A stretch of 64,000 nt of DNA from Flagellimonas lutaonensis. GTDB taxonomy: Bacteria; Bacteroidota; Bacteroidia; Flavobacteriales; Flavobacteriaceae. The notes beneath the pieces were generated by a model that was given only the letters and a program-made list of their open reading frames with translations, made no database searches and had not been told where the DNA came from. Positions 54,739 through 61,777 of this stretch are shown one piece after another. The number at the start of each line of letters is the position of its first letter. Within the stretch, counting starts at the first letter, position 1. The stretch covers positions 372,001 through 436,000 of the forward strand of contig NZ_CP011071.1 in assembly GCF_000963865.1 (NCBI RefSeq), in the 5' to 3' direction. The translations under genes were made by a program, and so were the position numbers.

Positions 54739-55701
54739 ATGAAACCAATCACCAATTCTTTTTTGTCAATAGTAGTGCCCCTTTACAATGAACAGGACAA
54801 TGTGGTGCTACTTACCAAAAAAATACACGAAAGCCTGCCCGGTTATAACTATCAGATTGTTTACGTAGATGACTTTTCGACCGACAATACCCGAAAGGTG
54901 GTCAAGGATATGGATGACAAAAGGGTTCATTTGATCGAGTTGAAGAAGAATTATGGGCAAAGCTTGGCCCTGGCGGCAGGAATGGATTATGCCACGGGCG
55001 ACTATATCATTACCATGGACGGTGATTTGCAGAACGACCCTTCTGATATACCACAAATGCTGGCCCATGCAGTAGCGGGCGAATACGATCTGATTACCGG
55101 CATACGGCAAAAAAGAAAGGATTCGCTTGTTAAGAAAATACCGTCAAAGATTGCCAATTTCTTGGTGAGGCGCGTCACCAAACTGGATATCAAAGACAAC
55201 GGGTGCGCCCTGAAAGTATTTACCAAAGACATCGCCAAGGGCCTTAATCTCTATGGTGAGATGCACCGCTTTATTACCCTACTTGCCTATTTGGAAGGGG
55301 CCCAGATAAAACAAGTGAATGTCAAACACCATGCACGCCACGCGGGAAAATCGAAATACGGACTTGAAAGGGTTTTCAAAGTGGTTGCCGATATGATGCT
55401 CTTGCTGTTCATTAGAAAATATTTTCAGCGGCCCATACACCTTTTCGGGATTTTCGGGGTGTTGCTCATCATACTCGGAATCTTCATAAACATCTATTTA
55501 TTGATCGTAAAACTTGGTTTTGGCGAGGATATCGGTAGCCGGCCCCTGCTAATCTTTGGTATGATGTTCATCTTGGGGGGCATACAATTGTTCACCATAG
55601 GCATTGTGATGGAACTGCTGATCAGAACCTACTACGAATCGCAGCAAAAACGACCTTACAGAATCAAAAAAATCAGCATTGGTGACGGAAAAGCTGCGTA
55701 A
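54739..55701 (+). CDS. Family 2 glycosyltransferase, polyprenyl-phosphate type
   Basis: A 320-residue GT2. It has FLSIVVPLYNEQDNVVLLTKKI, YVDDFSTDNTRKVV and the catalytic metal/acceptor motif TMDGDLQNDPSDIPQML, with RHAGKSKYGLERV. Two C-terminal helices (about 235-290) place it at the inner membrane. The closest type is ArnC/DPM1-like enzymes that make polyprenyl-phosphate sugars. It overlaps the next gene by about 20 bp and lies in a set with a GT39, which would use such a donor. Confidence 0.93.
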   Translation: MKPITNSFLSIVVPLYNEQDNVVLLTKKIHESLPGYNYQIVYVDDFSTDNTRKVVKDMDDKRVHLIELKKNYGQSLALAAGMDYATGDYIITMDGDLQNDPSDIPQMLAHAVAGEYDLITGIRQKRKDSLVKKIPSKIANFLVRRVTKLDIKDNGCALKVFTKDIAKGLNLYGEMHRFITLLAYLEGAQIKQVNVKHHARHAGKSKYGLERVFKVVADMMLLLFIRKYFQRPIHLFGIFGVLLIILGIFINIYLLIVKLGFGEDIGSRPLLIFGMMFILGGIQLFTIGIVMELLIRTYYESQQKRPYRIKKISIGDGKAA

Positions 55702-56560
55702 AAGACTTTTGACCGCCCTCAAAATCTTGATCAGTGCAGCACTGATCTATTTCATCTTTACCAAGATTGACCTTGCAGAAGTGGTGGCCGTTATCAAAAG
55801 GTCTGATCTGTTTTACCTGTTTTTGGCGTTGGTTCTCTTCATCGTATCAAAAGTGCTGAACGCTTTGCGTCTCAATCTTTATTTTCATGTAATCGGTGCC
55901 CCATTGACCCAAAAGAGCAACTTTAAACTCTATCTGCTGGGTATGTTCTACAACCTCTTTTTGCCAGGAGGCATCGGGGGCGATGCCTATAAGGGCTACC
56001 TCATACAAAAAACCTTTCAGCCTGGTACCAAAAGAGTTGTGTCGGTGCTGCTGCTTGACCGTTTGAGCGGCATGCTATTGATCTTTATTTATGCATGCGC
56101 CCTCGCCCTGTTTTTAGAGGCCGACGCGTTCAAAGGGTTTCATTGGGTATTTGCTTTGGCCATTCCGTTGAGCATGGGTGTTTTTTGGGGTTTGAACAAA
56201 AAAATATTTCCCTACGTGCTAAAAGTCTTTTGGGGGTCAATTGGCTATTCTGCACTATTGCAGGCAGCACAATTGATAGCGGTTCTATTCATCTTAACAG
56301 CACTGTCAATTGACGGGAACACCTTGGCCTACCTGTTTATCTTTTTGATTTCCTCCATTGTTTCCGTTTTGCCGTTGACCATCGGTGGTATCGGCAGCCG
56401 TGAGGTTACCTTTCTCTATGGCGCCAAATGGCTGGGGTTGGTGGCCAGTGCCTCCATTGCCATAAGCATGGTCTTTTTCTTGATAACGGCCTTGGTATCG
56501 CTACTGGGTATTTTCTATCATTTCAAGAAACCAAAATTGGAAACATCAGGTTCCCAATGA
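55682..56560 (+). CDS. Lysylphosphatidylglycerol-synthase TM-region family protein (UPF0104)
   Basis: A 292-residue multi-spanning membrane protein with about seven helices, in the UPF0104/LPG-synthase-TM family: FNLFLPGGIGGDAYKGYLIQ, LLLDRLSGMLLIF and LPLTIGGIGSREVTFLYGA. The start is GTG at 55682; a TTG at 55679 is also in frame. It overlaps the GT2 gene end by about 20 bp. Members are thought to be lipid-substrate transporters, which suits a lipid-linked sugar pathway. Confidence 0.88.
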   Translation: MTEKLRKRLLTALKILISAALIYFIFTKIDLAEVVAVIKRSDLFYLFLALVLFIVSKVLNALRLNLYFHVIGAPLTQKSNFKLYLLGMFYNLFLPGGIGGDAYKGYLIQKTFQPGTKRVVSVLLLDRLSGMLLIFIYACALALFLEADAFKGFHWVFALAIPLSMGVFWGLNKKIFPYVLKVFWGSIGYSALLQAAQLIAVLFILTALSIDGNTLAYLFIFLISSIVSVLPLTIGGIGSREVTFLYGAKWLGLVASASIAISMVFFLITALVSLLGIFYHFKKPKLETSGSQ

Positions 56561-56739
56561 AAATCCAACACTCATTGTCAACTCTTCAATAATTAAATAT
56601 TTAGGTTTGTCAACTAGAGCGCAGTCGAGGGGTTTATGCGAAAATGCAACCATATTAAAATAAGGTCTAGACTGCTCCCGATAATTATCGGGACGACCTG
56701 ACACAATAGCATTGCAAGGAAACCTTGGGAAGACTCTAA
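56561..56739. repeat. Palindromic repeat between convergent genes
   Basis: TCCCGATAATTATCGGGA at 56676-56693 is an 18-bp perfect palindrome, framed by AGGTC (56663-56667) and GACCT (56695-56699). GAGCGCAGTCGAG lies nearby at about 56617-56629. Both pieces resemble dispersed flavobacterial repeats; the hairpin may also help to terminate the convergent transcripts. Confidence 0.6.
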
Positions 56740-58398
56740 TCAATAGATATGCACCAAATGCATCTTTTTGAGCACTTTGTGCCGTGTACTGGGCTCCAAG
56801 AACTTAAGCTGCAATCGTGTAATGCGGAAATTATCGACCGTTATCTGCTTGTCCCACTCAAGATCGGCCTCTCGAAGTTTCCCAAGTTCCTCGTCACTGA
56901 GGTAGACCCACACATCGTTCATTTTGGGCAAATTGGCCATTGTTGTAATGTTGACCGGGTTTTTGTTGTAAAAGTCCAGCGCCCATGTATGCCGTTCCGA
57001 TATTTTATAGATGTTATCCACGGGAATATCAAATTCCTTCACTTTTTGGGCCATGGTCGAACCCGCCTGATACTTCAACAGTTCTGGGTAAAAATGCATG
57101 TTCATAACCCCATTGAGCAATAGCGAGGCGTACACCGAAAGGGTAACGATACGCAGGTAATATGCTTCTTGCTTCAAGCAGAAGTAAATGATGACCAAAA
57201 GCGTTGCAATCAGTATAATGTAGGCCGCAGGGTTCTGAAATTTGAATACATGAAAACAAACGAGCAAAGAAAAGATAAAGACAACACTCAAAATAAAGTA
57301 CTGTACAACCAACAATATCTTGATTGTTTTATGATTGGTCTGTCGGTGCAAACTGTACACGTAAGACGCGGTCAGAATTGAAAACAAGGGAATGATCACA
57401 TTAAGATAATGCGGCAGCTTAAATTGGGCAAAGCTGATGATAAAGAAAATGAGTGCAATGCCGGCAACTGTCATAAACTGATAGTCGCCCCTATAATTGA
57501 GGTCATTTTTTATAAAGGTTTTGGCGCGTAACCAATAGGCTGCCAGTCCCAAGACCGTCCACGGCAAGAACACCCACAAAAAGGTGTGGAAAAAGAAAAA
57601 GTAATCGTTGCTGTTTTTGCCCACCCCTTCACCACTCAGGCGCTCAAAGCTCTGTTCCCAAAAAATAAAGAAGATGCCGCTTCGGTTGTTCTTGCCACGA
57701 ATCACTTTCTCGGGGTGCAGATCAAACTGCTGGTAATAGGCGTACAGCATGGGAGCTATGGTAAGGGCGAACACCAAAAGTGCCAATAGCACCTTATAGC
57801 TGAACAAAACCTGCCATTTTCGGGTATAGGCAAGATGGCAGAGCAAACAAATTCCGATGACCAACAGGGCTATTTGCCCCTTGGTCGAAAAGGCCATGCC
57901 GGCACCAAAAGCCCCTAGAAGAATGTGCCATAATTTATTCTTTTCCACATAGGCCACCAGTTGCCAAATGGAAAAAATGGTAAAACCGGTCAGCACTGCA
58001 TCGGTACGAACATCAATATTTGAAAGCACGATGGTCTGGGCGGTCATAAAGATCAAGGCCGCAAACTTGCCCACATCCTTGTTGTAAAAAAGTTTTGCCA
58101 GTCCGTAGCAACTGTAGGCGCCCAACAAGGTTGCCAAAATGGCGGGAATACGGTAGGCCCAGTCATGTATGCCAAATAGCTTGTACGAGAGTGCCGCCAA
58201 CCAATAATGCATATGGGGCTTGTCGAGATATTCTTCGGGACCCTTAAAAAGATTGATGAAATCGTTCTCTTGCACCATTCGCATGGCCATGACGGCAAAT
58301 TGGGCAGAATCGTTTTCGAAGAGGGTGACGAACATTCCGGCAACGTAGACCAGTACAACCAAAGTAATCAAGAACCAGTATCTGGTCGAAGAAATCAT
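56740..58398 (-). CDS. Family 39 glycosyltransferase (ArnT/PMT-like)
   Basis: A 552-residue multi-spanning enzyme with about 11-12 helices. The first periplasmic loop holds the catalytic region FENDSAQFAVMAMRMVQEND, followed by EEYLDKPHMHYWLAAL and FGIHDWAYRIPA. It should use a polyprenyl-phosphate sugar donor to modify a lipid or protein outside the membrane. ATG at 58398 overlaps the PAP2 stop by 4 bp (ATGA). The GT2 gene opposite could supply the donor. Confidence 0.92.
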   Translation of the reverse strand: MISSTRYWFLITLVVLVYVAGMFVTLFENDSAQFAVMAMRMVQENDFINLFKGPEEYLDKPHMHYWLAALSYKLFGIHDWAYRIPAILATLLGAYSCYGLAKLFYNKDVGKFAALIFMTAQTIVLSNIDVRTDAVLTGFTIFSIWQLVAYVEKNKLWHILLGAFGAGMAFSTKGQIALLVIGICLLCHLAYTRKWQVLFSYKVLLALLVFALTIAPMLYAYYQQFDLHPEKVIRGKNNRSGIFFIFWEQSFERLSGEGVGKNSNDYFFFFHTFLWVFLPWTVLGLAAYWLRAKTFIKNDLNYRGDYQFMTVAGIALIFFIISFAQFKLPHYLNVIIPLFSILTASYVYSLHRQTNHKTIKILLVVQYFILSVVFIFSLLVCFHVFKFQNPAAYIILIATLLVIIYFCLKQEAYYLRIVTLSVYASLLLNGVMNMHFYPELLKYQAGSTMAQKVKEFDIPVDNIYKISERHTWALDFYNKNPVNITTMANLPKMNDVWVYLSDEELGKLREADLEWDKQITVDNFRITRLQLKFLEPSTRHKVLKKMHLVHIY

Positions 58399-58964
58399 AC
58401 CCCAAATTTGTAAAAGGCAAATATAGCCAACTTGCTGAACACCCAGCCAAAGAAGACGCCCACAAACATTCCTGTCAGCACATCCAAAGGAAAATGCACC
58501 CCGATATAGATGCGACTATAGGCAACCAAACTGGCCCAGATAATCAAAAAAAACCTTAAAAACCTTATTTTGCCTTGAAACAGAAAGGCAAAGAATGATG
58601 CCACGGCAAACGAATTGGCCGCATGGGCAGAAAAATAGGCGTACTTGCCACCACAATAACTTTTCACCAAACGCATGACACCACTGATGTCGGGGTCATG
58701 GCAGGGCCTTAAACGTTGTACCCCATATTTAAAGAAATTCGATAATTGGTCGGTGCAGGTAATCAAAAGGGCCACGGCCACTAAAATAAGTAGCGTTCTT
58801 TTGAGTCCGAAAAAACGATAGGTCAAAAACAGTAGTACTGCATATAGGGGTACGGCACTGATGGTATCGGTCATGAACATCCAGAAGCCGTCCCAGGTTT
58901 CGGTGCCCAGGCCATTTAAAAAAAGAAAGGTTTGCCGATCGAGCTGTACCAGTTTTTCAAGCAT
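58395..58964 (-). CDS. PAP2-family phosphatase
   Basis: A 189-residue membrane phosphatase. The PAP2 motifs appear as KYGVQRLRPCHD (motif 1), YFSAHAANSFAVAS (motif 2) and SRIYIGVHFPLDVLTGM (motif 3, catalytic His). Five to six helices. Likely substrates are polyprenyl-diphosphate or phosphatidate; here, recycling of the lipid carrier of the glycosylation pathway is plausible. It overlaps the GT39 start by 4 bp. Confidence 0.94.
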   Translation of the reverse strand: MLEKLVQLDRQTFLFLNGLGTETWDGFWMFMTDTISAVPLYAVLLFLTYRFFGLKRTLLILVAVALLITCTDQLSNFFKYGVQRLRPCHDPDISGVMRLVKSYCGGKYAYFSAHAANSFAVASFFAFLFQGKIRFLRFFLIIWASLVAYSRIYIGVHFPLDVLTGMFVGVFFGWVFSKLAIFAFYKFGV

Positions 58965-58969
58965 GACAA

Positions 58970-59197
58970 CTACTCCTCGTAACGTGAAACTTCCCTATCA
59001 TAAAAGGCGGTGGCCGCCTCTATGAGATTCTCGGCCTCAGCTTCCAACTCTTTTTCATCTTCCTTTGAAAACTCTTCGAGCCATTCGACCTCATCATTTT
59101 CCAAATTGATGATGAATCGCGGGTACTCGGTGTGTACCACAAAAATAGCAGTAGGATAATCGGTATTGTCGCCCAACAGGAATTTCGGCAATTCCAT
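58970..59197 (-). CDS. Small acidic cytoplasmic protein of unknown function
   Basis: A 75-residue protein: MELPKFLLGDNTDYPTAIFV, then HTEYPRFIINLENDEVEWLE and a long Glu-rich helix to the end. It reads like a conserved flavobacterial family of unknown role. It sits 5 bp before PAP2 and 4 bp after the MATE stop, so MATE, this gene, PAP2 and GT39 probably form one operon. Confidence 0.85.
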   Translation of the reverse strand: MELPKFLLGDNTDYPTAIFVVHTEYPRFIINLENDEVEWLEEFSKEDEKELEAEAENLIEAATAFYDREVSRYEE

Positions 59198-59201
59198 AGT
59201 T

Positions 59202-60572
59202 TTAAACTTTTTGAATTAATCGTTTGGTCAAATAATCGAACCGAAGATACAACAAAGCGGCAGATGCAGTGAGACCGGCAAGAAGTCCGATCCAGATACC
59301 GACGCTCTTGAAATCTGTATGCAGGCCCAGATAGTAGCTTATGGGAAAACCAATTACCCAATAGGCAATAAAAGTGATCCCTGTGGGAATCTTGACATCT
59401 TGCAACCCGCGAAGGGCCCCCAAGACCACCACTTGAATACCATCGGAGATTTGAAAAAAGGCCGCTACAAGCAACAACTGCGCCGCCAGTACGATCACCT
59501 CAGTGTTATCGGCCATGTTGACCACATCGTCAAGATCTAGATAGATGGTGGGAAACCAATGTCGGCCCAAAAGAAACAACGCCGCAAAAACGATTTCGAG
59601 CAAAAAGGTCAAAAAGAAGACCGATTGTGCAATTCGGCGCAGTTCCTGAAAGTTTTGCAGCCCTTTTTGGATGCCCACCCGCACCATGGCTGCAACACTC
59701 AACCCCATACCCACCATAAAGGTCATACTGCTAAGGTTCAAGGCAATTTGGTTGGCCGCTTGCGGGTTTTTTCCAAGCACACCGCTCAGCCATATGGCGG
59801 CGGTGAAAATGGCCACCTCAAAGAACATCTGTAGGGCGGAGGGAAACCCCAGTTGCACAATTTTTTTGATTACCTTTCTTTCAATCTTGGCAAAGTTGAA
59901 CCCGGTCACATAAAAACTGAATTTCTTCTTTTGTTTCAGTAGAAACCAAAAAAAGAACAACATGATGAAACGCGATGCAAGTGTTCCGATTGCGGCCCCT
60001 ACGATACCCAACTTAGGAAAACCCAAAGCACCAAAAATAAGCAGGTAGTTTAAGGTGATATTGACGACGTTGGCCAAAATGGTGGCATACATGGGGTATT
60101 TGGTCTGCGACAGTCCTTCTGAAAATTGTTTGAAGGCCTGGAACATGATCAAGGGCACCAATGAAAAGGCGACCAATTCAAGATAAGGGATTGCCAATTC
60201 GACCACCTCTGGCGGTTGGTCCATATGGTGCATCAGGGGTTTGCACAATAGCATGACAAAGAACAACGAAAACCCCAGCAAGGTGCAAAGCACCAATCCA
60301 TGTTTTAAGGCACTTTTGCCGTCGAAGGTATTGCCCGCCCCATCAGCTTCGGCCACTAGAGGCGTAATGGCCGTCGAAAAACCGATGCCCAGCGACATGG
60401 CAATAAAAATGAAGCTATTGCCCAATGAAACCGCGGCCAGTTCTGCCGTACCCAATTGCCCCACCATGATATTGTCGGCAAAGGCGACAAAGGTGTGCCC
60501 CAACATCCCCAAAATCACGGGGTAGGCAAGTTTTAGGTTATAGCCAAATTCTTTGGTGTACTGTTTAAACAC
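59202..60572 (-). CDS. MATE-family efflux transporter
   Basis: A 456-residue, 12-helix exporter: AYPVILGMLGHTFVAFADNI near the start, then VSLGNSFIFIAMSLGIGFSTAITPLVAEADG and LPKLGIVGAAIGTLASRF. Typical MATE proteins use Na+ or H+ gradients to expel cationic drugs or metabolites. Substrate unknown. It is probably the first gene of the operon running to GT39. Confidence 0.94.
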   Translation of the reverse strand: MFKQYTKEFGYNLKLAYPVILGMLGHTFVAFADNIMVGQLGTAELAAVSLGNSFIFIAMSLGIGFSTAITPLVAEADGAGNTFDGKSALKHGLVLCTLLGFSLFFVMLLCKPLMHHMDQPPEVVELAIPYLELVAFSLVPLIMFQAFKQFSEGLSQTKYPMYATILANVVNITLNYLLIFGALGFPKLGIVGAAIGTLASRFIMLFFFWFLLKQKKKFSFYVTGFNFAKIERKVIKKIVQLGFPSALQMFFEVAIFTAAIWLSGVLGKNPQAANQIALNLSSMTFMVGMGLSVAAMVRVGIQKGLQNFQELRRIAQSVFFLTFLLEIVFAALFLLGRHWFPTIYLDLDDVVNMADNTEVIVLAAQLLLVAAFFQISDGIQVVVLGALRGLQDVKIPTGITFIAYWVIGFPISYYLGLHTDFKSVGIWIGLLAGLTASAALLYLRFDYLTKRLIQKV

Positions 60573-60653
60573 AAACCAGATTTTGAAAGCCCCAAAGATA
60601 GGGTGTTATGTTGGGTTGCATTGACCTAGTGGGAATGTTTTGGGCCGTATTCT
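60573..60653. other. Short intergenic stretch upstream of MATE gene
   Basis: This 81-bp stretch between the MATE start and the pseudogene fragment shows no gene or clear promoter. Confidence 0.5.
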
Positions 60654-60824
60654 CTACTGAGAACCTTCAGAAAAAGCCTCCTGAAGAATGGATTCCATTT
60701 CAGGATGCCCAACATCCATATCGCCATATTCTTTCCGCGCTGCCAAAAGGGCTTGTTTCATTTTGGAAATTATTCCGGCATGTTCAGGGCCACCTTGAAC
60801 ATTGTACGGTTCTTTGGGGTCTAT
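60654..60824 (-). pseudogene. C-terminal fragment resembling a sulfatase, no start codon
   Basis: On the minus strand, 56 sense codons run from 60824 to a TAG at 60654-60656: IDPKEPYNVQGGPEHAGIIS then KMKQALLAARKEYGD, ending EMESILQEAFSEGSQ. The pattern DPKE-x2-NV-x4-PE-x-A and K-x-YGD resembles the end of sulfatases (DPxExxNVyxdPeYa, KKYGD). It lies in the same frame as mazG and follows the mazG TAA and a second in-frame stop TGA (60825-60827). There is no upstream part of the gene, so it is probably a remnant. The family call is from memory of sulfatase C-termini. Confidence 0.55.
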
Positions 60825-60827
60825 TCA

Positions 60828-61610
60828 TTACATTTTATCGTTGTTCTTTGCCTCCTCCCAAAAAACATCCATTTCGGCAAGTGTCATTTCCTTTAACGAC
60901 TTGCCGTTTTCTTTGGCTTTTTCTTCCAAAAATTTAAAACGTTCGATGAACTTTTTATTGGTACGTTCCAGCGCATTTTCAGGGTTCACTCCCAAGAAAC
61001 GGGCGTAATTGACCATAGAAAACAATACATCGCCGAATTCTTCTTCGATACGGTTTGTCTGCCCCGCTTTTACCTCTTCTTGCAGTTCGCCCAATTCCTC
61101 TTTCAGTTTTTCGAAAACCTGTTCGGGACGCTCCCAATCAAAGCCTACGCCTGCCACTTTTTCTTGAATACGGTTGGCCTTGACCAAGGCCGGCAAACTA
61201 GTGGGCACCCCTTGCAGCACACTTTTCTTGCCCTCTTTCAACTTTATGTTCTCCCAATTCTGTTTTACCTCTTGTTCGTTCGCTACGGTAACATCGCCGT
61301 AGATGTGTGGGTGACGGTTGATCAATTTCTCGCAAATATCGTTGGCCACGTCTGCAATGTCAAAATCATCGGTCTCAGAGCCGATTTTTGAGTAAAAAAC
61401 AATATGCAACAACAGATCGCCCAGTTCTTTTTTGATTTCTTGCATATCTGCATCAAGAATGGCATCGCCCAGTTCGTAGGTTTCCTCGATGGTCAGGTGG
61501 CGCAGCGATTGCATGGTCTGCTTTTTGTCCCATGGGCACTTGGCCCGTAGATCATCCATTATGGTCATAAGGCGGTCAAAGGCCTTCAATTGTTCTTTTC
61601 TATTGTTCAT
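60828..61610 (-). CDS. mazG: Nucleoside triphosphate pyrophosphohydrolase MazG
   Basis: A 260-residue enzyme that hydrolyses NTPs or aberrant dNTPs to NMP and PPi. Two MazG domains: CPWDKKQTMQSLRHLTIEETYELGDAI with EIKKELGDLLLHIVFYSKI, and the second with ELGELQEEVKAG and EEEFGDVLFSMVNYARF. The EExxE-x12-ExxD metal motifs are visible in both. The start is ATG at 61610 (MNNRKEQLKAFDRLM); the open frame to 61685 is not used. A sulfatase-like remnant follows the stop. Confidence 0.95.
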   Translation of the reverse strand: MNNRKEQLKAFDRLMTIMDDLRAKCPWDKKQTMQSLRHLTIEETYELGDAILDADMQEIKKELGDLLLHIVFYSKIGSETDDFDIADVANDICEKLINRHPHIYGDVTVANEQEVKQNWENIKLKEGKKSVLQGVPTSLPALVKANRIQEKVAGVGFDWERPEQVFEKLKEELGELQEEVKAGQTNRIEEEFGDVLFSMVNYARFLGVNPENALERTNKKFIERFKFLEEKAKENGKSLKEMTLAEMDVFWEEAKNNDKM

Positions 61611-61777
61611 ACCCTGTTTCTTAAAATTCAAAGCTACAAACTCAAGGTAAATGCCCCCAGCGAATTGCAAAAAAGAAATCCCCACTTATCAACTGGTAAA
61701 AAACTGATAAAAGTTCTTTTTTAATAAGCGCATCACTTTGTATCTTGTATGCTTATTCATTTATAAAACCATTACGT

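Noticed and set aside
60608-60937. Open frame of 109 codons on the plus strand
   Set aside because: It is antisense to the mazG tail and the remnant on the minus strand, has no family resemblance, and contains unlikely residue composition.
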